Shown here one piece after another: positions 54,250 to 64,000 of a stretch of 64,000 bases of DNA. The stretch is from Staphylococcus delphini (GTDB taxonomy: Bacteria; Bacillota; Bacilli; Staphylococcales; Staphylococcaceae): NCBI RefSeq assembly GCF_900636325.1, contig NZ_LR134263.1:124001-188000 (forward strand). Reading direction: 5' to 3'. The position numbers and the translations under genes were made by a program. Each line of letters begins with the position of its first letter. Position 1 is the first letter of the stretch. The notes under the pieces are model-generated. The model had not been told where the DNA came from. It did no database searches and saw only the letters and a program-made list of their open reading frames with translations.

Positions 54250-54696
54250 ATGGCTCAAGGTAGAGAACAAGTCGTGGCAGACTTAAACTTACAATTATCA
54301 AACTTCACAGTATTATGGACTAAAATTCACAACTATCATTGGTACGTTAAAGGTCATAATTTCTTCGCATTACACGAAAAATTTGAAGAACTTTATAACA
54401 AAGTGGCTGTTTATGTAGATGAAATTGCTGAGCGTGCACTTGCATTAGAAGGCAATCCGGTCGGCACAATGAGAGAAGTTTTAGAAGTTTCAAGCATTGA
54501 AGAAGCTGAGAAAAATATTTCAGCTGAGCAAATGGTTGCACAATTAGCTGCAGACTTCGAAACAGTGGTTAAAGAATTAAAACAAGCGCAAGGTAACGCA
54601 GAAGAAGCTGGCGATGATCGTTCAGCAGATATGTTTATCGAAATTGCGACAGAATTAGAACATAACATTTGGATGTTGAAAGCCTATATTGGTTAA
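54250..54696 (+). CDS. dps: Dps family ferroxidase / DNA-protection protein
   Basis: A 148-residue Dps/MrgA protein. WTKIHNYHWYVKGHNFFALH then EKFEELYNKVAVYVDEIAER gives the inter-subunit ferroxidase ligands His30, His42, Asp57 and Glu61, at the positions of the Listeria protein minus one. It stores iron and shields DNA from peroxide. RBS AAAGGTGAG precedes the ATG. No convincing PerR box was found upstream, unlike for katA. Confidence 0.94.
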   Translation: MAQGREQVVADLNLQLSNFTVLWTKIHNYHWYVKGHNFFALHEKFEELYNKVAVYVDEIAERALALEGNPVGTMREVLEVSSIEEAEKNISAEQMVAQLAADFETVVKELKQAQGNAEEAGDDRSADMFIEIATELEHNIWMLKAYIG

Positions 54697-54713
54697 TTCA
54701 TTTGATGGTTTGA

Positions 54714-54769
54714 GGCTCGAGTCGTCTTGAGATAGTGTGACTATTTCAATGATGATTCGAGTCTTTTTT
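54714..54769 (+). terminator. Terminator of dps
   Basis: A long hairpin of GGCTCGAGTCGTCTTGAGAT and its near complement ending GATTCGAGTC, followed by six T residues. Confidence 0.8.
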
Positions 54770-55039
54770 GTTTTATCATCAAAATTTTATTTTGAAGTTG
54801 GAGATAAAAGGTTGAAAAATTGAAGAGATGAGACGTCAGAAAGCTGAGAACTTAGTCCAAATACTTGAATTTAATAAAAAATTAAATAAAAGTAGCATTA
54901 AACATAATTGTAGACAAAATTTAAAACGGACTATAAAATGAGGGTGTGAGAAAGTTAGATGGATGGTGGCTATCTTAGTATAAAGTGAGGTGATGCCTAT
55001 GCGCGCATCAACGAAATCTTTAGAAAGGAGAGGCCTTGA
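54770..55039. other. Leader region of the second SprG-like locus
   Basis: No conventional gene. A short frame from 54999 ends in SLERRGLE with its TGA overlapping the toxin ATG; the residues mirror the annotated N terminus of SprG1 (KSLERRR), but mainly because both encode the ribosome site AAAGGAGAGG. Confidence 0.45.
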
Positions 55040-55192
55040 ATGATAAATGTGATAGACGTACTTATGCTGATCTTCGTTTTCGGTAATCTTATCGTAGCGC
55101 TCATCAGTTTAGTCGTTTTTATTGCTATAAATGTCAAAAAAATAACCATTCCTAACTTTGACCGAGTTAAATGGTTATTTTTTAAAATTTAA
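55040..55192 (+). CDS. SprG-like type I toxin / holin-like peptide (50 aa)
   Basis: A 50-residue peptide with one long membrane helix (DVLMLIFVFGNLIVALISLV, then VFIAINV) and a polar/basic tail ending WLFFKI. The ribosome site AAAGGAGAGG lies ten bases upstream. The 3' part of the gene contains ATAACCATTCC...ATGGTTAT and is followed by CCACCGTCTTTTTAACGGGC and a terminator, the same architecture as the 15.8-kb locus and S. aureus SprG/SprF. An antisense antitoxin RNA from the opposite strand is expected but not mapped. Confidence 0.72.
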   Translation: MINVIDVLMLIFVFGNLIVALISLVVFIAINVKKITIPNFDRVKWLFFKI

Positions 55193-55224
55193 CGAAGCCA
55201 CCGTCTTTTTAACGGGCTCACTGA

Positions 55225-55253
55225 GGCAATGCATATGGTGTGCGTTGCCTTTT
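55225..55253 (+). terminator. Terminator of the second SprG-like transcript
   Basis: GGCAATGCA (55225-55233) pairs with TGCGTTGCC (55241-55249), then TTTT; equivalent to the terminator at 15724-15755. Confidence 0.7.
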
Positions 55254-55400
55254 ATATGTATAAATTAGCACATGAGTCGCTTTTTGTCTATTTTATATCA
55301 TAAGTATTTCTTTTGTCGAAAACGATTAATACTTTACATTTGATGTATAAAGTTTATAATTTTTAGAAAATAAAGAAATATGACAAAGGGGTAGATTTTA

Positions 55401-55634
55401 ATGTATCAAAGTAACGAGACACTGGCGTTATTACGGTGTCTAGATTCTCAGGTGGTTACGAGAATGTTTGACGTGGACGCATGGGAAAAGAAGGGGTTTT
55501 GTTGGACGAGGGTGTGGTGTTTAACGACAGCCTCAAAATGTATGATTCGCAAACTTAAGACGACACTCGCGCGAAGGATTATTCTGAAAATGACGGTGGT
55601 TTCGGTCATGCATCACTATGTACAAAAAGGATAA
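55401..55634 (+). pseudogene. Probable decayed gene fragment, aldehyde dehydrogenase-like after frameshift
   Basis: The 77-codon frame has a fair ribosome site (AAAGGGG), but its product is unlike any protein I know. Shifting frame near 55490 gives EGVLLDEGVVFNDSLKMYDS, a stop, then YSENDGGFGHASL, which reads like the aldehyde-dehydrogenase half of AdhE-type enzymes. I therefore regard this as a shifted remnant rather than a live gene. The family guess is weak. Confidence 0.35.
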
Positions 55635-55663
55635 ACAACAACAAACAAAGCGAGTTGATTAAA

Positions 55664-57040
55664 ATGAGAACAATAGATTTTTTAGTATTTTTTATTTACT
55701 TCGCAGCACTCATTTCAGTAGGTATCGTCGGTGTATTAAAGGCAAAATCGTCTGAAAAATATATGGTGGCTGACCGCAATCTTGGGCTGTTTATGTTATT
55801 TGGATGTTTGACGGCTGTGTTTTTAGGTGGTTCTTCTACTATTGGGACGTCACAGCTCGGCTACGAAATCGGGCTATCAGGTTTTTGGTTTGTATTTTCG
55901 CTTGGTGTCGGAATTACAGTGTTTGGCTTGTTTTTACTTGATCGCATTATGGATTTACAAGTGATTACGATTAGTGAACTGTTATATCGGTTGTTTGGTC
56001 ATCGTGTAAGAGTGATGGGCGCAGTCGTGACAGCAATGTATACGCTTATGATTTGTGTGACACAAGTCATTGCGATGGGTGCAGTCGTGTCTCAAATTTT
56101 TCATTGGCCTATGATGACAGCCATTCTTGTTGGTGGGAGTATCGTCTTTGTGTATACGATTCTAGGAGGCATGTGGACGCTCTCGATTACTGACGTCATT
56201 CAATTTTTAGTGATGACTATAGGCATGTTTTGTATTATGTTGCCGATGAGTTTACATAGCGTTGGCGGCTTTACGACATTATTTGAACAACTGCCAGCGT
56301 CACATTTAAGCTTTTTCAATATCGGTGTAGGGGAAATTGTGAATTACTTTGTGACATATACACTAGGCGTCATGGTCGGCCAAGACATTTGGCAACGTTT
56401 CTTTACAGGGAAGACGAAGCGTATCTCAAAAACGTCAGGCGTGCTCGTAGGCTTATATAGCGCACTCTATTCTATTGTGATGGTCATTGTCGGCATGTGT
56501 GCGTATGTACTATTTCCAAATATCCAAAATACGCAAAATGTATTCGCACATATGGCTTTTGAAATATTACCGAATGGCTTATTAGGGATTGTGTTTGCTG
56601 CTTTAATTGCGGCGATTATGTCTACAGCATCAGGGACATTACTTGCATCAGCTACGATTATTTCGAATGACTTGTTGAAGCCTTATGTTTTCAAAAATAT
56701 GGAAGATCATCAATTTTTAGGGCTAACACGTTTGACGACACTCGCGCTCGCAGTCATTGCCATAGTCATTTCGATTTGGGTGAAAGAAGTGCTCGTTGCG
56801 ATAGATATTGCCTATGCGATTTTGACGGGGGGTATCTTTATGCCAGTCGTTTTAGGATTATTCATGAAACGCATTACACCACAAGCGGCATTTTACGCCA
56901 TTATCGCAAGTGTGATAGTCGTTTTTATCGGTATTGGTATTGCAGGTCCACAATCTACTGCGACGATATTTTATGCAATCCTTGTTAATGCTATAATATT
57001 AATCATCATGTCTCAATTTCAGCGTAAAAGAGAAGTCTAA
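55664..57040 (+). CDS. Sodium:solute symporter (SSF family)
   Basis: A protein of about 458 residues with 12-13 membrane helices. KSSEKYMVADRNLGLFMLFG, the GGSSTIGTSQLGYEIGLSGF segment and AALIAAIMSTASGTLLASAT (sodium-site helix) are SSF signatures. Substrate unknown; the following aminotransferase suggests an amino acid or keto acid. ATG at 55664 is preferred to a TTG at 55655. The aminotransferase gene follows without a terminator. Confidence 0.88.
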   Translation: MRTIDFLVFFIYFAALISVGIVGVLKAKSSEKYMVADRNLGLFMLFGCLTAVFLGGSSTIGTSQLGYEIGLSGFWFVFSLGVGITVFGLFLLDRIMDLQVITISELLYRLFGHRVRVMGAVVTAMYTLMICVTQVIAMGAVVSQIFHWPMMTAILVGGSIVFVYTILGGMWTLSITDVIQFLVMTIGMFCIMLPMSLHSVGGFTTLFEQLPASHLSFFNIGVGEIVNYFVTYTLGVMVGQDIWQRFFTGKTKRISKTSGVLVGLYSALYSIVMVIVGMCAYVLFPNIQNTQNVFAHMAFEILPNGLLGIVFAALIAAIMSTASGTLLASATIISNDLLKPYVFKNMEDHQFLGLTRLTTLALAVIAIVISIWVKEVLVAIDIAYAILTGGIFMPVVLGLFMKRITPQAAFYAIIASVIVVFIGIGIAGPQSTATIFYAILVNAIILIIMSQFQRKREV

Positions 57041-57114
57041 TGTGTGACGAAATGTCATCAACATCCTATCGTGCAGTGGCTAAAACGGATGATTACAAAG
57101 GGGGCATCTATGAA

Positions 57115-58272
57115 ATGGAATTATTAAATAAACATATTAAAGACATTGAAGTACCTGGAACACGTCAGTTTGCGAATAAAGTTGATCAATACCCGAACTG
57201 TTTAGATTTAACGCTCGGGCAGTCTGACTTCCCTGTTGCTTCATATGTGCAAGACGCGATGATTCAGGCAATTCAAGAGGGGCGATTGAAATATACACAC
57301 AATAAAGGGTTGTTGGAATTACGTACCGCGATTTCAGAATATACAGCTGAACGATTCGGTGTGACATATGATCCTGAAACAGAAATTGTCGTGACTAATG
57401 GCGCTTCAGAAGGGATTGACGACATTTTACGAACGATTTTAAATCCAGGAGAAGAGGTCATCTTACCAGGGCCAACGTATTTAGGGTATGAGCCGATTGT
57501 CAAACTACAAGGTGCAGAAGTGAAGTGGATAGATACCTCACATACAGGTTTTGTGCCGACTGCCGATGCGATTAAGGCGGCCATCACACCAAAAACGAAA
57601 GCGATTATGTTTAACTATCCGACGAATCCAACTGGGACGACATTGTCATATGAAAATATTGCGGAAATTGTAGCAGTATTGAAAGAGACGGATATTTTCA
57701 TTATTACAGACGAAATTTATAGTGAAAATGTGTTTGAAGGACGACATCGTTCATTTATGGAGTTTCCTGAGATTCGCAAGCAACTGTTTGTGGTGAATGG
57801 TTTATCGAAATCACATGCAATGACAGGTGCGCGTGTTGGCTATGTGCTCTCGACACCTGAATTGATTGAAGAAGTGACGACCGTCCATTTATATAATTCA
57901 ATTTGTGTGGCGACACCTAGTCAATACGGTGCGATTCGTGCATTGAAAGAAGGGGCTTCCGATATTGAAAAGATGAATGCCGCGTATCGTGAACGTCGTG
58001 ATTATATTTACAAACGATTGACGGCTATGGGCTTACCCGTCATGTTGCCACAAGGGACGTTTTACATTTTTCCTGATGTGTCAACGTACGATCAAGATTC
58101 ATTCCGTTTTTGTAATCAATTGTTAGAATGTGAACAGTTGGCCATCGTACCAGGCAAGTCATTTTCTGATTTTGCAGAAGGTTATGTACGTTTATCCTTT
58201 GCATGTGACATGCCAACAATCGAAGAAGCGTGTAACCGATTGGAACGTTTCTTATCATATTATCAAGCATAA
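57115..58272 (+). CDS. Class I/II PLP aminotransferase (PatA/aromatic type)
   Basis: A 385-residue aminotransferase. CLDLTLGQSDFPV near the start, TNGASEGIDDILRTILNPGE, FNYPTNPTGTTLS, the ITDEIYSE motif and the PLP Lys232 in NGLSKSHAMTGARVGYVLS are intact. It resembles PatA (N-acetyl-diaminopimelate or aromatic aminotransferases) of Firmicutes. ATG at 57115 follows AAAGGGGG; a frame back to 57040 overlaps the symporter stop. Probably co-transcribed with the symporter. Confidence 0.88.
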   Translation: MELLNKHIKDIEVPGTRQFANKVDQYPNCLDLTLGQSDFPVASYVQDAMIQAIQEGRLKYTHNKGLLELRTAISEYTAERFGVTYDPETEIVVTNGASEGIDDILRTILNPGEEVILPGPTYLGYEPIVKLQGAEVKWIDTSHTGFVPTADAIKAAITPKTKAIMFNYPTNPTGTTLSYENIAEIVAVLKETDIFIITDEIYSENVFEGRHRSFMEFPEIRKQLFVVNGLSKSHAMTGARVGYVLSTPELIEEVTTVHLYNSICVATPSQYGAIRALKEGASDIEKMNAAYRERRDYIYKRLTAMGLPVMLPQGTFYIFPDVSTYDQDSFRFCNQLLECEQLAIVPGKSFSDFAEGYVRLSFACDMPTIEEACNRLERFLSYYQA

Positions 58273-58280
58273 CAATCGTC

Positions 58281-58320
58281 AAAGCGCGTATGGGATAACA
58301 GACTATCTCATGCGCGTTTT
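58281..58320 (+). terminator. Terminator after the aminotransferase gene
   Basis: AAAGCGCGTATGGGATA (58281-58297) pairs with TATCTCATGCGCGTTT (58304-58319). Confidence 0.8.
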
Positions 58321-58494
58321 AACTATGAAAAAATAGAGATGCGAGCACGAATGGTCTCAACTCGACTGTGTAATGAAAGGAACTCGATGCATCACTGGAT
58401 AGATGTATATTGAGTATTTTCGTAAGCAACATGTCTTGGTTTCGTTTAGCAATCTTTATACAATAAAAGGTAAGAAGACAAACGAGGTGATAGG

Positions 58495-60090
58495 ATGGAT
58501 AAGCAAACGACACGTCAACAAATTGAAGCGGGGGACATTTCAGTCGGTATCGAATTAGGTTCGACACGCATTAAAACTGTCGCCATTGATTCGACGACAC
58601 ACACGATTGCGACGGGACATTATGAATGGGAACAACAACTGACTGACGGATATTGGTCCTATGATTTAGATGAAGTTTGGCAAGGAATTCGAGAAAGTTT
58701 TCGTTTGATGACCCGGGAAATAAAAGCGACATATGGGGTGGCACTCACACATATTGCAAGTATAGGGATTAGCGGGATGATGCACGGTTATTTAGCGTTT
58801 GATGCTCAAGACCAACTGCTTGTCCCTTTTCGGACGTGGCGTAATAATACAGCGCGAGAAGCGGGTGAACAGTTACGAGAAGCATTTCAGTTCAATATTC
58901 CTGAGCGTTGGAGTATTGCACATTATTATCAAAGTGCATTGAACCAAGAAACACATGTAAAAGATGTCGCGTACATGACAACGTTATCGGGTTATGTTCA
59001 TTGGCAATTGACCGGAGAAAAAGTGCTCGGAATAGGGGATGCTTCAGGGATGTTTCCTATCGACCCAAAGACGGCCACGTATCGAAAAGACTTATGTGAA
59101 CAGTTCGATACGTTAATGGCAACAAATGGGTATAATCAAGACATACAGCGTATTTTACCGACTGTACACGTGGCAGGTGAGCAAGCGGGGACCTTGACTG
59201 AAGATGGCGCCCGTTTATTGGATCCGACCGGTACATTAACGTCGGGATGTCCGATGTGTGCACCAGAAGGCGATGCAGGCACAGGGATGGTGGCGACCAA
59301 CAGTATTGCACCAAAAACTGGAAATGTTTCGGCAGGGACGAGTATTTTCGCTATGATTGTCCTCGAACAGTCACTGCAAGCCGTATACCCAGAAGTCGAT
59401 ATTGTGACGACGCCAGCTGGAGATGAAGTGGCGATGATTCATGCGAATAATGGGTCGTCAGATTTGAATCAATGGGTACGTTTATTTGAAGAGGTTTTTC
59501 AACTTATGGATATGTCATATGATAAGGCGACATTATGGACACGTTTATTCGAAAGTGCATTAGATGGAGACGATGATTTAGGAAAACTGTTAGCATACGG
59601 CTATATTTCAGCTGAATACATCACTGACGTTCCTAAAGGCTTTCCATTATTTGTACGCCAACAAGACAGTCATTTCAATATCCAAAACTTCATGAGAACC
59701 CATATTTTTACGATGCTCAGTACGCTCAAAATAGGTGTTGATCGATTGAAAGCACGCGAGCAACTACAAATTGAACGGATGACAGGTCACGGTGGTGTTT
59801 TTGCGACGAAACAAGTGGTACAACGTTATTTAGCAGCGGCGTTAGAAAGTCCAGTCACAGTGATGGAGAATGCGAATGAGGGTGGCGCATGGGGTATGGC
59901 AGTGTTAGCAAGATATATGTTAGAAAACAATATCACGTTAGCGACGTTTTTAGAACATGTCGGCTTTCGTGACGTTGAAACGGAAACGATGGCACCACAA
60001 GCACAGGATATCGAAAGTTTTAACGCCTATGTACAACGATTTGCAGCGGGTTTGGCGGTTGAACGTCGGTTGAATGACGCGTTGGATTGA
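58495..60090 (+). CDS. FGGY family carbohydrate kinase
   Basis: A 531-residue sugar kinase of the ribulokinase/xylulokinase family. The N-terminal phosphate loop SVGIELGSTRIKTVAID, ISGMMHGYLAFD, and late GHGGVFATKQVVQRYLAAAL and ENANEGGAWGMAVLA are FGGY motifs. Length suits ribulokinase-like members. No isomerase, epimerase or transporter sits beside it, so the sugar is unknown. RBS GAGGTGATAGG precedes the ATG. Confidence 0.87.
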   Translation: MDKQTTRQQIEAGDISVGIELGSTRIKTVAIDSTTHTIATGHYEWEQQLTDGYWSYDLDEVWQGIRESFRLMTREIKATYGVALTHIASIGISGMMHGYLAFDAQDQLLVPFRTWRNNTAREAGEQLREAFQFNIPERWSIAHYYQSALNQETHVKDVAYMTTLSGYVHWQLTGEKVLGIGDASGMFPIDPKTATYRKDLCEQFDTLMATNGYNQDIQRILPTVHVAGEQAGTLTEDGARLLDPTGTLTSGCPMCAPEGDAGTGMVATNSIAPKTGNVSAGTSIFAMIVLEQSLQAVYPEVDIVTTPAGDEVAMIHANNGSSDLNQWVRLFEEVFQLMDMSYDKATLWTRLFESALDGDDDLGKLLAYGYISAEYITDVPKGFPLFVRQQDSHFNIQNFMRTHIFTMLSTLKIGVDRLKAREQLQIERMTGHGGVFATKQVVQRYLAAALESPVTVMENANEGGAWGMAVLARYMLENNITLATFLEHVGFRDVETETMAPQAQDIESFNAYVQRFAAGLAVERRLNDALD

Positions 60091-60165
60091 TGGAGGGAAT
60101 TGGAGCGGCACAAGTTGTGTATCGTGCTGAACATTGCAGGATTTGCCTTCGCATTTTATATCATG

Positions 60166-60210
60166 ACGAGGATGGGATATCAAAATTTTTATACCCATCC
60201 TCGTTTTCTT
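60166..60210 (+). terminator. Terminator of the FGGY kinase gene
   Basis: ACGAGGATGGG (60166-60176) pairs with CCCATCCTCGT (60194-60204), then TTTTC TTTT. Confidence 0.8.
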
Positions 60211-60271
60211 TTATGTTTTTTGGATCATAATGACAAGTGCATCATCAAGTTGTTCGTATTGCAATCACTAA

Positions 60272-62766
<2,495 letters not shown>

Positions 62767-62791
62767 AAGTTTATCGCAAACGACATTGCGT

Positions 62792-62827
62792 GAGGGTTGG
62801 GACACATGATATGCCCCAGCTCTTTTT
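62792..62827 (+). terminator. Terminator of the flavoprotein/FeoB-like operon
   Basis: GAGGGTTGGGACACAT pairs with ATGCCCCAGCTC, then TTTTT; a typical staphylococcal hairpin. Confidence 0.75.
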
Positions 62828-62916
62828 CCTACGATTTGCCATTTTTTACATTGAAATGAGGATTAAACATTGAACATATAGGGAAGATATAACCCATACA
62901 ATCCTTGGAGGTGCCT

Positions 62917-63966
62917 ATGTTTTTAGCATGGAACGAAATCAAACGTAACAAACTCAAATTTAGCCTCATCATCGGCGTACTCATTCTCATCAGCTATCTC
63001 TTGTTTCTACTTTCCGGATTAGCGAAAGGGCTTATCAATATGAACACGGAAGGCATCAATCGTTGGGATGCAGATGCGATCGTATTAAATAAAGATGCCA
63101 ATCAAACGGTCCAACAATCTAGCTTTGATACAGCGCTTGTCAAAGATCAATTCGACAAACAAGCCACATTGAAACAAACAGGGGTCATTGTTTCTAACGG
63201 TAAAATTGAAGAAAACGCATTGCTATATGGTACGCAAAAAGATGCATTCATTGTTCCTAAATTAACAGAGGGGCGTACTTTTAAAACGAACAATGAAGTG
63301 ATTGCGGACGGTACTTTGAAAGAAAAAGGGTTTAAAGTGGGTGATACATTATCGTTATCTCAAACAGACGAAACATTGAAAATTGTAGGATTTACTGAAT
63401 CAGCGAAATACAACGCCTCACCTGTGCTCTTTGGGAATAATCAAACCATTGAAAAAATCAATCCTATTTTAACAGAAGGCAAAACGAATGCCGTTGTCGT
63501 AAAGGGGAGTGACTGGCAAAATCAAAAATTAGACAAGTCACTTGAAGCGATTGATATCCATACGTTCATTGAAAATCTACCCGGCTATCAAGCACAAAAT
63601 TTGACGTTAAACTTTATGATTAGCTTTTTATTTATTATTTCTGCCACGGTTATCGGTGTTTTTTTATATGTCATTACCTTACAAAAGACGCAATTGTTTG
63701 GCGTATTGAAAGCACAAGGATTTACGAATGGTGATTTAGTGAAAGTCGTGCTCTCTCAAACCTTTATTTTAGCTTTGATTGGTACATGCATCGGCTTAAT
63801 TTTGACATTGGTGACAGGCGCATTTTTACCTTCTGCCGTACCGATTAAGTTCGATATACTGACATTGATGCTTTTCGGTATTGTCCTCATTTTAGTGTCA
63901 TTGTTGGGGAGTCTATTTTCAATCGTTACAATACGCAAAATTGATCCATTGAAAGCGATCGGGTAG
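62917..63966 (+). CDS. ABC transporter permease, FtsX/MacB-like (HrtB-like size)
   Basis: A 349-residue permease with one N-terminal helix (FSLIIGVLILISYLLFLLSG), a large extracellular domain (about 40-220) and three C-terminal helices ending in IRKIDPLKAIG, the MacB/FtsX topology. Size and order resemble HrtB of the heme exporter, but sequence does not prove it. The ATG at 62917 follows TGGAGGTG. The ATPase gene starts 12 bases later. Confidence 0.82.
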   Translation: MFLAWNEIKRNKLKFSLIIGVLILISYLLFLLSGLAKGLINMNTEGINRWDADAIVLNKDANQTVQQSSFDTALVKDQFDKQATLKQTGVIVSNGKIEENALLYGTQKDAFIVPKLTEGRTFKTNNEVIADGTLKEKGFKVGDTLSLSQTDETLKIVGFTESAKYNASPVLFGNNQTIEKINPILTEGKTNAVVVKGSDWQNQKLDKSLEAIDIHTFIENLPGYQAQNLTLNFMISFLFIISATVIGVFLYVITLQKTQLFGVLKAQGFTNGDLVKVVLSQTFILALIGTCIGLILTLVTGAFLPSAVPIKFDILTLMLFGIVLILVSLLGSLFSIVTIRKIDPLKAIG

Positions 63967-63978
63967 GAGGGATACAAC

Positions 63979-64000
63979 ATGTTGAAATTTGAAAACGTCA
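63979..64000 (+). CDS. Start of ABC transporter ATP-binding protein (partial)
   Basis: ATG with GGAGGG upstream encodes MLKFENV before the window ends, a normal beginning for an ABC ATPase paired with the preceding permease. Only seven codons are visible, so the call rests mainly on position. Confidence 0.55.

Overview
The window comes from a Staphylococcus chromosome, most likely the S. intermedius group (S. pseudintermedius, S. delphini and relatives) or a close neighbour. The evidence is an icaADBC locus, a bioW-type biotin operon, a SadA-type aromatic amino acid decarboxylase, a SPIN-type peroxidase inhibitor, two SprG-like type I toxin genes, an AT-rich base composition and Gram-positive ribosome-binding sites. 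The species is inferred; no rRNA or marker gene is present. I see no tRNA, rRNA, CRISPR array, phage or intact transposase.

Region 1 (1-15.6 kb): after a small regulator/membrane-protein pair comes a complete system for eating mucin-type O-glycans. A sortase-anchored GH101 endo-alpha-N-acetylgalactosaminidase is divergent from an operon of a GntR/UTRA regulator, an AgaS-type isomerase, tagatose-6-phosphate kinase, tagatose-bisphosphate aldolase, intracellular GH35 beta-galactosidase, a four-part mannose-type PTS (IIB-IIC-IID-IIA) and an amino-sugar-6-phosphate deacetylase. The inferred flow is: core-1 disaccharide released outside, imported and phosphorylated by the PTS, split by GH35, deacetylated, converted to tagatose-6-phosphate, phosphorylated and cleaved to triose phosphates. 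Two copies of a perfect palindrome, one at the operon start point, look like the operators of the GntR protein.

Region 2 (15.6-31.2 kb): a SprG-like toxin, regulators, a long palindromic intergenic repeat, YceI, glucose PTS IICBA behind an antiterminator hairpin, an unusual lactate/malate-dehydrogenase-family enzyme with a YjiH-like transporter and an IclR regulator behind a Rex box, a second HTH/membrane pair, a zinc alcohol dehydrogenase, a two-gene DUF5986-like + XRE-ImmA/IrrE module of unknown function, and lactate permease.

Region 3 (31.6-41.2 kb): biotin genes bioD-bioA-bioF-bioW (bioB absent here), then a secreted GH20 hexosaminidase resembling dispersin B that runs tail to tail into icaADBC. 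A WYL-domain regulator stands upstream of ica in place of IcaR.

Region 4 (41.5-64 kb): mixed metabolism and stress genes: DoxX, azoreductase, CPBP protease, NAD(P)-binding protein, Bcr/CflA efflux pump, isochorismatase-like hydrolase, TetR and Lrp regulators, aromatic decarboxylase, SPIN, Hsp20 with a CtsR operator, YfiT-like DinB protein, catalase with a PerR box, Dps, a second SprG-like toxin, a sodium/solute symporter with an aminotransferase, a FGGY kinase, a cysteine-tailed flavoprotein overlapping a GTPase-less FeoB-like membrane protein, and the start of an ABC exporter operon cut by the window end.
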